From NCBI GenBank assembly GCA_020350305.1, contig CP070709.1, forward strand, positions 63,681 to 70,870: a stretch of 7,190 nucleotides of DNA. Reading direction: 5' to 3'. Position numbers and translations under genes: made by a program. The first letter of the stretch is position 1. Every line of letters starts with the position of its first letter. The notes under the pieces are model-generated. The model saw only the letters and a list, made by a program, of their open reading frames with translations. It was not told where the DNA came from and did not search any database. Source of the stretch: Candidatus Bathyarchaeota archaeon. Lineage in GTDB: Archaea > Thermoproteota > Bathyarchaeia > Bathyarchaeales > Bathyarchaeaceae. Below, one piece after another: positions 1 to 6,260 of this stretch.

Positions 1-14
1 CCACTTCTGAGTTC

Positions 15-173
15 TCAGCCACTTGAATCAAACTCCCTTTTCAGATAAGACTTCTCCGAAAGATAGGCTATGAAAATATTTCTCAACTTCTCCGCATCTT
101 TGGTTCCAGATCCTTCAAGAGACTTCAAGATTCTATATTGTTCATCATCTAATGTGGCCATTATACGTTTCAT
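15..173 (-). CDS. Small ribbon-helix-helix (CopG-like) DNA-binding protein
   Basis: This 52-residue protein begins MKRIMATLDDEQYRIL. A short N-terminal strand (residues 2-9, RIMATLDD) is followed by one helix (about 10-20), a glycine turn (GSGTKD, 21-26) and a second helix (about 26-42, DAEKLRNIFIAYLSEK). That is the strand-helix-helix order of ribbon-helix-helix proteins, which bind DNA as dimers through the paired strands. The TGA stop is at 15-17, so the gene is complete. The ATG at 171-173 is preceded on the minus strand by GTGAG, a modest ribosome-binding match; an ATG at 159-161 (Met5) is an alternative start that would cut into the strand. The gene is divergent from the radical SAM gene and has a perfect palindrome about 34 bases upstream that could be its own operator. 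Family assignment rests on pattern recognition of sequence and size; its target is unknown. Confidence 0.75.
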   Translation of the reverse strand: MKRIMATLDDEQYRILKSLEGSGTKDAEKLRNIFIAYLSEKSYLKREFDSSG

Positions 174-200
174 ATCTTTCTCACTTCTTACTTAGCTATT

Positions 201-214
201 ACTTGAGCTCAAGT
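201..214. promoter_or_regulatory. Perfect 14-bp palindrome, candidate operator
   Basis: ACTTGAGCTCAAGT reads identically on both strands. It ends 28 bases upstream of the regulator start codon. A minus-strand TATA-like stretch (TTTATG, about 228-236) would place the transcription start close to 205, within the palindrome. Ribbon-helix-helix proteins commonly bind palindromic sites at their own promoters, so autoregulation is a reasonable inference, but binding itself is not shown. Confidence 0.5.
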
Positions 215-226
215 GCGTGCATGCAT
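213..226. repeat. TGCATGCA element, copy 1
   Basis: GTGCGTGCATGCAT is a 14-base strictly alternating purine-pyrimidine tract containing the palindromic octamer TGCATGCA (218-225). It abuts the ACTTGAGCTCAAGT palindrome, overlapping it by two bases. The same octamer recurs in other intergenic regions of the window. Confidence 0.6.
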
Positions 227-342
227 CCCATAAACCCGCTTAACATTGATATAACATTCCTTTGTTTCCGGTTTTTCTTCATAGATTCCACCCCTTTTAC
301 TGCTCTTACTCCTGTGCTTTCTTCTTGGCTTCCTGAATATCG

Positions 343-352
343 GAATATATTC
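343..352 (+). promoter_or_regulatory. Candidate TATA-like element for the radical SAM gene
   Basis: GAATATATTC is a perfect 10-base AT-rich palindrome. It is preceded by the hexamer GAATAT (335-340), repeated directly at 343-348. If it acts as a TATA box, transcription would start near 372 and leave a leader of about 100 bases before the ATG at 474, which is long for an archaeon. It could instead be a regulator-binding site. Confidence 0.3.
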
Positions 353-395
353 GCCATTCGGCACAAGACCGTCCCGAATCTCAGCAGTGCAAAGG

Positions 396-412
396 ACATG
401 CATGCATGCACA
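396..412. repeat. TGCATGCA element, copy 2
   Basis: ACATGCATGCATGCACA is a 17-base alternating purine-pyrimidine tract with three tandem TGCA units (399-410). It contains two overlapping TGCATGCA octamers and lies about 60 bases ahead of the radical SAM start, in the predicted leader or promoter. Such tracts can favour left-handed DNA, though a protein-binding site is equally possible. Confidence 0.6.
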
Positions 413-451
413 GACGTGGAGAATGCTTAATAGTCAACTGACAAAAAATAT

Positions 452-466
452 GGGAGGTAACAGAGG
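452..466 (+). promoter_or_regulatory. Ribosome-binding site deciding the radical SAM start
   Basis: GGGAGGT (452-458) is a strong anti-16S match but ends 15 bases before the ATG at 474. A second purine run, AGAGG (462-466), ends 7 bases before it. Both support starting at 474. Earlier in-frame ATGs at 387, 402, 423 and 450 precede or overlap this site, and would add residues unlike the family N-terminus. Confidence 0.55.
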
Positions 467-473
467 CAAACTA

Positions 474-1904
474 ATGAAGTTCTCGTTCATAAACCCAGGT
501 CCAAACACACAACTCTCAGTAAGAGAAAGAAAGAAAATGTTTGGAGCAAGCCCACCACTAGGCATATTTTACGTAGCTACAATCTTACAACACGAAGGAA
601 TAGAAGTCTCCATACTCGACCAAGCAGCAAAAGGACTAACAACAGAATCAACGATCAAATGGATAAAAAAAGAAGACCCAGACATACTCGGATTCTCAGT
701 TTTAAGCTGTTCAAGCCAAACAGCACCAAAAATCGCAGAGAAAGCAAAAAAAGAAAACCCAAACCTAACTACAGTCTTCGGCAACATGCACGCAACCTTC
801 AACGCAGAAAGAATCCTCAAAAAATACCCCCAAGTAGACATAACTGTACGCGGAGAAGGAGAACGCACAGCCCTAGAACTTGTAAAACATCTAGAAAAAG
901 AAAAAAGCCTGAAAAATATTGAAGGCATCAACTTCAGAAAGAAAAACAAAATAATCACAACTCCAACGAGACCACCAATCAAAGACGTAGATTCAATACC
1001 CTTCCCAAACCGCGAATTATCAGACGTAGAATATCACGCAATGGCTGCTGGAATAAACGCCGCGCCCAAAAAATACGCTAGCTTCGTCTCATCTCGAGGA
1101 TGCGTATACAGATGCCGTTTCTGCGGAGTTCGAAGATTCGCCAACAACATTTGGAGACCCAGATCCGTTGAGAACACATTAGAAGAGCTACAGTTTTTGG
1201 TGAGCAAAGGCTACGAACAAATTTACTTTGTAGATGACAATTTCATGATTAACAAGAAAAGAGTCATAGAAATCTGTCAACGAATCAGAAAAGAGAAAAT
1301 GGACATAGACTTCATCTGCCTTGGACGAGTCGACAACTGTTCCTACGAGATGCTGCGAGAACTGGTAAAAGCAGGTTGCAGAATAATCCATTTCGGAATA
1401 GAGAGCGGAAATCAAAGAATCCTAGATTATTACAACAAACAGATAACTCCAAAACAATCCATAGACGCCGTCAAAACCGCAAAAAAAGCAGGAGTAGACG
1501 TCGTTATTGGTTCACTCATAGTTGGTGCCCCAGATGAAACTCGGCAAGAAATCCAAAAAACACTGAAGTTTACCCATCAATTAGACCTTGACATACCTGA
1601 AGTTAACCTTCTCTCAGCTTTTCCTGGAACAGACATCTGGGATGAGCTCAAAACAAAAGGCGTGTTAGATGAAGATCAGTTTTGGGAAACTGGAGTTTCG
1701 GTTTCTGAAATATCCCCTGATGCAGTGGCACCTGAGAAAATCAAACGCATGGTTCACGAGTACGTTCGACAGTTCTTCCTTCGACCCCGTTTCTGGTTGG
1801 CAGAGATAATGCAGACCTTGAAAAGCCCTTATCGACTCAGCCTCGCAATTAACAATCTTAACCGAATTGACACAATTGTCGAAAGTGCACGCGATCTCAT
1901 TTAG
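474..1904 (+). CDS. B12-binding domain / radical SAM protein (class B type)
   Basis: The 476-residue protein (start MKFSFINPG) has the order of cobalamin-binding radical SAM enzymes. Residues 1 to about 140 form a Rossmann-like B12 domain, with SPPLGIFYVATIL near 26-38, GFS near 73-75 and RGEGE at 126-130. The radical SAM barrel follows, with the [4Fe-4S] ligands C210, C214 and C217 in RGCVYRCRFCGVR, then YFVDDNF (251-257), FGIESGN (307-313) and a PGT motif near 386. The helical tail, with FFLRPRFW, is typical of BchE-like relatives. The B12 domain shows D49-x-A51-x-x-G54 where base-off/His-on proteins have DxHxxG, so cobalamin would bind without a histidine ligand. Family members methylate or rearrange varied substrates including lipids, cofactors and peptides; the substrate cannot be read here. 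Codon use changes strongly from 5' to 3'. The stop overlaps the convergent fumarase gene by 8 bases. Confidence 0.9.
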   Translation: MKFSFINPGPNTQLSVRERKKMFGASPPLGIFYVATILQHEGIEVSILDQAAKGLTTESTIKWIKKEDPDILGFSVLSCSSQTAPKIAEKAKKENPNLTTVFGNMHATFNAERILKKYPQVDITVRGEGERTALELVKHLEKEKSLKNIEGINFRKKNKIITTPTRPPIKDVDSIPFPNRELSDVEYHAMAAGINAAPKKYASFVSSRGCVYRCRFCGVRRFANNIWRPRSVENTLEELQFLVSKGYEQIYFVDDNFMINKKRVIEICQRIRKEKMDIDFICLGRVDNCSYEMLRELVKAGCRIIHFGIESGNQRILDYYNKQITPKQSIDAVKTAKKAGVDVVIGSLIVGAPDETRQEIQKTLKFTHQLDLDIPEVNLLSAFPGTDIWDELKTKGVLDEDQFWETGVSVSEISPDAVAPEKIKRMVHEYVRQFFLRPRFWLAEIMQTLKSPYRLSLAINNLNRIDTIVESARDLI

Positions 1905-2781
1905 GCGCTTTGTGAGTTAGGTATTCAACTGTTCCGTCTCGATGAATACGTGCTGAAGCTCTCCTTGCAGCCCAGCATTGAACCGCAACCGCTGCTGGAT
2001 AAGACGCAGGATGTCTCTCAGCATATTCAACGTGTACACGCAATACTGTGAATTTGCCGCCAAGTCCCATCGGTCCAGTCCCTATGGAGTTTGCTGCTTC
2101 GTACAGTTCTTTTTCAAGCTTTGCCAATTCAGGGTCAGGGTTCGATTGATTTAATGGTCTCAATAACGTTTTCTTTGCCAATTTCATTGCGATGTCAGCG
2201 CCGCCTCCCACTGCAACGCCTATAATGTTTGGGGGACATGGTTTTGCGCCAGCCTTTATTATCGTGTCTAAAACAAATTCTTTTAGACCCTTTACGCCCT
2301 TCCCAGGACTCAGCATGCCTAATGCGCAGACATTTTCGCTGCCTCCTCCTTTTGGAAGAACTGTGATTTCAATGTCGTTTCCTGGCACGATTTCCCAATG
2401 GATGAATGGTATGAATCTTCCGGTGTTGTCTCCCGTATTCTTTTGAACTAGTGGGTTAACAGCGTTTGGGCGTAAGGGCACTTCCTTTGTAGCTCTTTTC
2501 GTGGCGTTCCGAAGGGCTTCTTCGATTTTGTCCAAGTTTTTGACTTGAGCGCCGGCTTTTAGGTAGAAGATGATCACTCCAGTGTCTTGGCACATGGGTG
2601 TGCGTGTTTTTTCCGCCAATTCGACGTTGTTTAATATGGCTTTCAGCTGGGTTTTACCCGCTTCACTTTCTTCCCGGAGATACGCATCATGAAGGGCCTC
2701 TTTTACATCTTGTGGCAGTTCTGTTACTGCTAGCTGTAAAAGTTTAACTGCAACGTTTTCCACGATGCTTTGATTTGTCAT
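1897..2781 (-). CDS. fumA: Class I fumarate hydratase (or tartrate dehydratase) alpha subunit
   Basis: This 294-residue protein matches the N-terminal (alpha) domain of class I, iron-sulfur fumarases, which hydrate fumarate to L-malate in the cytosol. The three expected [4Fe-4S] ligands are visible: C64 in PMCQDTG, C152 in GGGSENVCALGMLSPGKG, and C182 in PCPPNIIGVAVGGG. GTGPMGLGG lies at 235-242 and the conserved TGDNTGRF stretch at 116-123. Length is normal for a separate alpha subunit. The start is the ATG at 2779-2781, with a weak GGAAGA purine run upstream. Two-subunit enzymes need a beta (C-terminal) partner, usually the next gene, but here the downstream side is occupied by the convergent radical SAM gene, with an 8-base overlap at 1897-1904. 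L-tartrate dehydratase or a related hydro-lyase alpha subunit cannot be excluded from sequence alone; the symbol names the fumarase alpha subunit. Confidence 0.92.
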   Translation of the reverse strand: MTNQSIVENVAVKLLQLAVTELPQDVKEALHDAYLREESEAGKTQLKAILNNVELAEKTRTPMCQDTGVIIFYLKAGAQVKNLDKIEEALRNATKRATKEVPLRPNAVNPLVQKNTGDNTGRFIPFIHWEIVPGNDIEITVLPKGGGSENVCALGMLSPGKGVKGLKEFVLDTIIKAGAKPCPPNIIGVAVGGGADIAMKLAKKTLLRPLNQSNPDPELAKLEKELYEAANSIGTGPMGLGGKFTVLRVHVEYAERHPASYPAAVAVQCWAARRASARIHRDGTVEYLTHKAPK

Positions 2782-2821
2782 GTTTTTTCTTCCGTGAAGA
2801 GAATAGAAGTTAGACTATTCG

Positions 2822-2835
2822 TTTTAAAACCTTTT
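2822..2835 (-). promoter_or_regulatory. Candidate BRE/TATA promoter of the fumarase gene
   Basis: On the minus strand AAAAG-GTTTTAAAAC gives a purine-rich BRE-like stretch followed directly by the TATA-like TTTTAAAA (2822-2829). A start about 25 bases downstream (near 2800) would leave a leader of some 20 bases before the ATG at 2781, a normal archaeal geometry. Confidence 0.5.
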
Positions 2836-2932
2836 GCGACGCTCCAAGTGCGTTATTATGGTTTCAGCCTGTGTTCCCACAGACTATTCTCTCTGATTTG
2901 GTTTTTGTCACGTTATTTGCGTTATTCTCTCT

Positions 2933-2951
2933 TTTATAGACCCCCCTATAA
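2933..2951. promoter_or_regulatory. Symmetric TATA-like element
   Basis: TTATAG (2934-2939) and CTATAA (2946-2951) are exact inverted copies separated by ACCCCC. Each half reads as a TATA-like box. Reading rightward, TTTATAG is about 24 bases ahead of an ATG at 2960. It could be a bidirectional promoter or a symmetric binding site. Confidence 0.35.
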
Positions 2952-2959
2952 TTTTTTTA

Positions 2960-3061
2960 ATGAGCGTCCACGAGGGGAATCTGGTTGGATGTTCCGGTCT
3001 GTTTGTGGTCTCGTTTCTGCACCCCCTTGATCTGTTAACCTTTCAAGCACATAAACTCTAA
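2960..3061 (+). CDS. Doubtful 33-residue leaderless ORF
   Basis: An ATG at 2960-2962 opens 33 codons ending in TAA (3059-3061), with N-terminus MSVHEGNLVGCSG. Its only support is position: the TATA-like TTTATAG ends about 20 bases earlier, the spacing expected for a leaderless archaeal mRNA, and the stretch is more GC-rich than its surroundings. The product resembles nothing I recognise. A small non-coding RNA from the same promoter is an equally good reading, and chance is possible. Confidence 0.15.
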   Translation: MSVHEGNLVGCSGLFVVSFLHPLDLLTFQAHKL

Positions 3062-3090
3062 CGATAGAGAGGACATAGTAAATGTAATAG

Positions 3091-3102
3091 AATGCATGCA
3101 TT
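3091..3102. repeat. TGCATGCA element, copy 3
   Basis: AATGCATGCATT is a perfect 12-base palindrome containing the octamer TGCATGCA (3093-3100), about 105 bases upstream of the protease start codon. Confidence 0.6.
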
Positions 3103-3110
3103 AAGGGATT

Positions 3111-3138
3111 TTGCACTGTGCATGCGTTCATTGTGCAA
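3111..3138. repeat. Inverted repeat enclosing a partial TGCATGC element
   Basis: TTGCAC (3111-3116) and GTGCAA (3133-3138) are exact inverted copies separated by 16 bases. The spacer holds TGTGCATGCGT (3117-3127), an 11-base alternating purine-pyrimidine tract related to the neighbouring 12-base palindrome. Together they form a compact symmetric array just before the protease promoter region, where TTAAAAT (3139-3145) could serve as TATA box. Confidence 0.45.
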
Positions 3139-3192
3139 TTAAAATAGAAGATAGTTGCATAAATCTTAATTTGCAAACCTACTAGCTTTGTA

Positions 3193-3208
3193 TGAGTTGA
3201 TATATTTG
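3193..3208 (+). promoter_or_regulatory. Ribosome-binding site and TTG start of the protease
   Basis: TGAGTTGAT (3193-3201) matches 7 of 9 positions of the ideal GGAGGTGAT and ends 4 bases before a TTG at 3206. That start gives MQKKLAEVIILLIV, a typical signal-peptide N-terminus. Earlier in-frame TTG codons at 3188 and 3197 lack such a site upstream, and no in-frame ATG lies before the hydrophobic core. Confidence 0.5.
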
Positions 3209-6169
3209 CAGAAGAAGCTTGCAGAAGTTATCATTTTACTAATCGTAGCAATTTCAACAGTTGTTGCACCAGCAGCGATGCATAATTTACCCGCTAACTC
3301 TACTTCGACTGTCATGCCTGACGCAGATGACATCTTCGCGGGAAGTTTTTCTCCATCAGAAGCCGCTCCTGCTCCAAATGAGGCTTTTGATGTTTCATTC
3401 AGCATCCGTCCGACAAGCGAGGCACCTAATACCATCATTCGCCTCATCACGCCTGCAGATCTCGTCAGGTTGGTTGAAGGCGAGAGCGTGTGGAGGGGTA
3501 ACGTGGAGAAAGGTGAAAGAGTGAATCTTGAGTTCTCTATGGTCGCTGATGAGGGAATCGACGCCAACGTAAGGGTCAATGTTGAAGCGTGTCCCGAAGA
3601 TGCGACATTCACTTCATCCTACTACCTTCATGTAACCACGTTATCGGAAGAAGTGAGCCCGGCGTCTCCTGGAGAGATTATTGCCTCAGCAAGACCTGCG
3701 AGTTCATCAATATCGACAGAAGAGTTGGCTCCGCAGGCGTCTGCGGAGGAACTGGTTCCGATGTCGCCTGGGTCCATCACGATTAGGGGAACAATGTGGT
3801 ACGTAAATGAGGACGGTGGGTATAGTCCTATGCGGCAAGTTAAGGTTTTCTTGATGGACGAAGACGTGGATTGGGACGAAGAGGTTGATTGGCAATGGAC
3901 AAACTACAACGGAGAGTACAGTTTCACCGTCAACAACGATGATCCAAATGGAAGGGATCCGTACGTCGAGGTCCACAGCAATGGCGGAGCTGCAAACTGT
4001 AAAACTGGTGACGACGACTGGTATGTCGTAGTGCTTCCCAAGTGTGGAGATAATGTGCCTGATGGCTTCTACTATGACTACGGTATCCTAGTTCCAGGAA
4101 GTTATAATGAGGCTTGGCAAGCTATAGATGCTTGTCTGAGCGAGCGAGATTGGATAGCCGGACGCGTTGGTTGGCAAAGACCTTCCAAAGTCAAAATCCT
4201 ATGGCCCCACGGCGATTGGCCTAGCCATCTTGAAGGTACCATTAAACTGCCACACAAGATTACGCCCCACGACCCGTGGAACCACGTGACAGTGTATCAT
4301 GAATACGGTCATGCCGTGATGTATGCTCTATACGGTCACATGCCGTCAGGGTCGGGACCAGATCCTCACTTTATAATGAGCGAATCCAGCGGCGGCTTCG
4401 CTATGAAAGAAGGTTGGGCAGAATTCATGCAAGCTGCCGTTGACAACGACCCGAATAACCTGGCTGATGCTGGTCAGAACGTCGAGACAAACGATTGGTA
4501 CAACCACGTAGATTCTGGCGATATGGACGGGGCAATCGTAGAAGGCTCGGTTGCCAGCATATTGTGGGACATTTTTGATCCCATAGATTGGGCTGGAGAC
4601 AATGATTACTTGGGTATGGGTTTTGACGAGATATTCACGGTTATGAGATACGATCAGCCTGACAATATGGACGAGTTCTGGTCGAAGTGGGTCGCCCGTT
4701 GGCCAGGTTTTCTAATTGCTGGTCCGCTCTGCACCATCTACTGGCATTATGGTATAGACAAAGATACTTTCGAGCCATTCGGAGGCTTGGTTGTCGTGAA
4801 TGGTGGCGACGCCTACACCCAATCGAAACACGTCACGTTGAGTCTCTTCTGTAGTGATTGGGGTATCGGCGTGACGCACATGCGTTTCTCATACCGTTAT
4901 CCATCACCAGACTGGACTATGTGGCACGAATACTCGACCTCAGGGAGTTACTATTTGTATGGTGATGATGGACCCAAGAGTGTGTACGTACAGTTCAGGG
5001 ACGGCAAAGGACAAACATCACCTGTTTACTCAGATGACATCGTTCTGGATACAGTGCCGCCCTATGGTGCCATTGTCATCGAGGGTTTGTTTGTCCAATA
5101 TACGACGACGATGTCTGTGCAATTGTATCTTGTCTATGGGGATGCAACTTCTGGCGTTGACAGTGTGCGCTACAGAAACTCTGATGGGGCTTGGAGAAGT
5201 TGGACGATTCCTTCAGGAATGAAGACATGGTTCCTCTCGCCTGGCGACGGCGTCAAGCGGGTCTACTATCAGATCAGAGACAGAGCAGATTGGGTTTCAG
5301 AGTATCATGATGAGATAATCTTGGATAGCACTGCTCCTGTGACGACGCTGAGCCACACGCCAAGCAGTTCCACGGTCACACTGTCTGCCATTGACGCAAC
5401 ATCAGGGATCCAGGCTATTTACCACAGAGTCGACGGTGGAGTTTGGAGCGTGTACACGGGCCCGATTTCACTCATCGGAACTGGAACCCACACGATTGAT
5501 TATTATAGTGAGGATAATGCTGGGAATGCTGAGGATATTGGGAGCTCAACGTTCCATTATTTGACTGTGGATACGCATCCGAATGGGCTTGATGCGCCTA
5601 CTGGAGAGGGCTGGTATGAGGAGGAGGAGACTGCGTCTATGAGCGTTTCGCCTGTTCCAGGGTTCATCTTCAAGTATTGGTTCTTGGACGGTGCCTTGCA
5701 GACGCCTTATTCGTTTGATCTGAGCACAGAGATTGTGGGCATGGATGGTCCTCATACTGCGACTGCTAGGTTTGCCGTGATCGCTACGGTGGATGTCATT
5801 CCCAACACGCTAAACTTGAAGAGCAAAGCAGCGTACGTGAAGGCTTTTATTGAGTTTCCTGAAGGCTACGATGTCAGTGAGATTGATGTTTCTACGATAC
5901 TGTTGAATGGTACTATTCCTGTGGATTCTGAGGCTCCTGTGGAGCTTGGGGATTATGATGGTGATGGTATTCCTGATTTGATGGTTAAGTTCAGTGGAGC
6001 CGAGGTCTTTGATTACATCAAGAACAACATTGACTTGACTGAGCTTGCTGGAGAGAAGTCCATGGATGTGAATTTGACTGTGACTGGTGAGCTTTCGAAC
6101 ACGATCATGTTTCAGGGCATCGATACTGTAAAAGTGAAGATGCCTATGCCGAAAGGAAAAGCATCTTAG
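3206..6169 (+). CDS. Secreted multidomain zinc metalloprotease (gluzincin-like)
   Basis: The protein is about 987 residues from the TTG at 3206. It opens with a signal peptide (KK, hydrophobic 5-20, cleavage near APAA 21-24). A beta-rich domain (about 30-150) and a Ser/Pro/Glu linker (about 150-190) with near-repeats EELAPQAS and EELVPMSP follow. A transthyretin-like domain spans about 191-268. The catalytic core (about 295-500) has HEYGH at 365-369 and EGWAEF at 402-407. H365 and H369 would bind zinc, E366 act as base, and E402, 33 residues on, be the likely third ligand. The same HExxH plus EGxAEF pairing is seen in collagenase-type M9 peptidases. Two Ig-like repeats, an OmpL47-like module (about 709-785), an InlB-like module (about 785-858, FKYWFLDG) and a C-terminal domain with calcium-loop-like DYDGDGIPD (916-924) complete it. 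No membrane anchor or sorting signal is visible at the C-terminus, so it is probably released or held non-covalently. The substrate is unknown. Confidence 0.85.
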   Translation: MQKKLAEVIILLIVAISTVVAPAAMHNLPANSTSTVMPDADDIFAGSFSPSEAAPAPNEAFDVSFSIRPTSEAPNTIIRLITPADLVRLVEGESVWRGNVEKGERVNLEFSMVADEGIDANVRVNVEACPEDATFTSSYYLHVTTLSEEVSPASPGEIIASARPASSSISTEELAPQASAEELVPMSPGSITIRGTMWYVNEDGGYSPMRQVKVFLMDEDVDWDEEVDWQWTNYNGEYSFTVNNDDPNGRDPYVEVHSNGGAANCKTGDDDWYVVVLPKCGDNVPDGFYYDYGILVPGSYNEAWQAIDACLSERDWIAGRVGWQRPSKVKILWPHGDWPSHLEGTIKLPHKITPHDPWNHVTVYHEYGHAVMYALYGHMPSGSGPDPHFIMSESSGGFAMKEGWAEFMQAAVDNDPNNLADAGQNVETNDWYNHVDSGDMDGAIVEGSVASILWDIFDPIDWAGDNDYLGMGFDEIFTVMRYDQPDNMDEFWSKWVARWPGFLIAGPLCTIYWHYGIDKDTFEPFGGLVVVNGGDAYTQSKHVTLSLFCSDWGIGVTHMRFSYRYPSPDWTMWHEYSTSGSYYLYGDDGPKSVYVQFRDGKGQTSPVYSDDIVLDTVPPYGAIVIEGLFVQYTTTMSVQLYLVYGDATSGVDSVRYRNSDGAWRSWTIPSGMKTWFLSPGDGVKRVYYQIRDRADWVSEYHDEIILDSTAPVTTLSHTPSSSTVTLSAIDATSGIQAIYHRVDGGVWSVYTGPISLIGTGTHTIDYYSEDNAGNAEDIGSSTFHYLTVDTHPNGLDAPTGEGWYEEEETASMSVSPVPGFIFKYWFLDGALQTPYSFDLSTEIVGMDGPHTATARFAVIATVDVIPNTLNLKSKAAYVKAFIEFPEGYDVSEIDVSTILLNGTIPVDSEAPVELGDYDGDGIPDLMVKFSGAEVFDYIKNNIDLTELAGEKSMDVNLTVTGELSNTIMFQGIDTVKVKMPMPKGKAS
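4961..5338 (+). repeat. Two diverged Ig-like module repeats within the protease
   Basis: Residues 586-619 (ending LDTVPP) and 680-711 (ending LDSTAP) share the pattern DGxKxVYxQxRD followed by YxDxIxLD and a proline. This is the strand pattern at the end of many extracellular Ig-like modules. The copies have diverged in DNA, so this is an old duplication of folds, not a recent tandem repeat. A third, more distant module (DYYSEDNAGNAED) follows. Confidence 0.75.
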
Positions 6170-6190
6170 TCAGTACAGGCGCCCGAAGAA

Positions 6191-6204
6191 TTTTTGGGAT
6201 TTTT
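6191..6204 (+). terminator. T-tract terminator of the protease gene
   Basis: Two runs of five T (6191-6195 and 6200-6204) lie 22-35 bases after the TAG stop, with no strong hairpin. Archaeal RNA polymerase stops at T-tracts without needing a stem, so this fits. Confidence 0.45.
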
Positions 6205-6260
6205 ACACATCTTTTACACAAATTAATGTTTGATTGTAAAGGAACGATGTTAACCGGTTT

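Larger units (their letters stand above)
174..473. other. Divergent intergenic region between regulator and radical SAM gene
   Basis: These 300 bases hold no convincing gene. Two minus-strand frames stay open across roughly 199-411, but they overlap each other and give low-complexity, basic or cysteine/methionine-scattered products without a recognisable fold. What can be seen is the 14-bp palindrome at 201-214, two TGCATGCA-type tracts at 213-226 and 396-412, an AT-rich palindrome at 343-352, and two minus-strand TATA-like sequences near 228-236 and 248-256 that could serve the small regulator. Confidence 0.6.
2782..3205. other. Divergent intergenic region between fumarase and secreted protease
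   Basis: This 424-base region has no well-supported gene. It contains the fumarase promoter candidate, a small inverted repeat CTGTG-TTCC-CACAG (2869-2882), and a symmetric TATA-like pair TTATAG/CTATAA around a C-run (2934-2951). A more GC-rich stretch (about 2961-3050) starts where a leaderless transcript from that element would begin. Two TGCATGCA-type elements (3091-3127) and the protease start signals follow. A minus-strand frame over 2946-3176 stays open but spans these repeats and resembles no family I know. Confidence 0.5.

Noticed and set aside
7..18. CTGAG-TT-CTCAG hairpin at the regulator stop codon
   Set aside because: The arms are only 5 bases with a 2-base loop and no T-tract follows, so it is not a credible terminator.
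199..411. Two overlapping minus-strand frames of 64 and 70 codons
   Set aside because: They compete in different frames, begin in TGCATGCA repeats and show no recognisable domain; a decayed gene cannot be excluded but is not supported.
152..430. Open plus-strand frame of 92 codons before the radical SAM gene
   Set aside because: It runs antisense over the start of the small regulator and through the repeats, and its product is scattered hydrophobic sequence without a fold or ribosome-binding site.
387..473. Longer N-terminus for the radical SAM protein
   Set aside because: The added residues come from the repeat tract and precede the ribosome-binding site; the family N-terminus starts at the ATG at 474.
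2946..3176. Minus-strand frame of 76 codons in the divergent intergenic region
   Set aside because: It crosses promoter-like and palindromic elements, and its product shows no domain I recognise.
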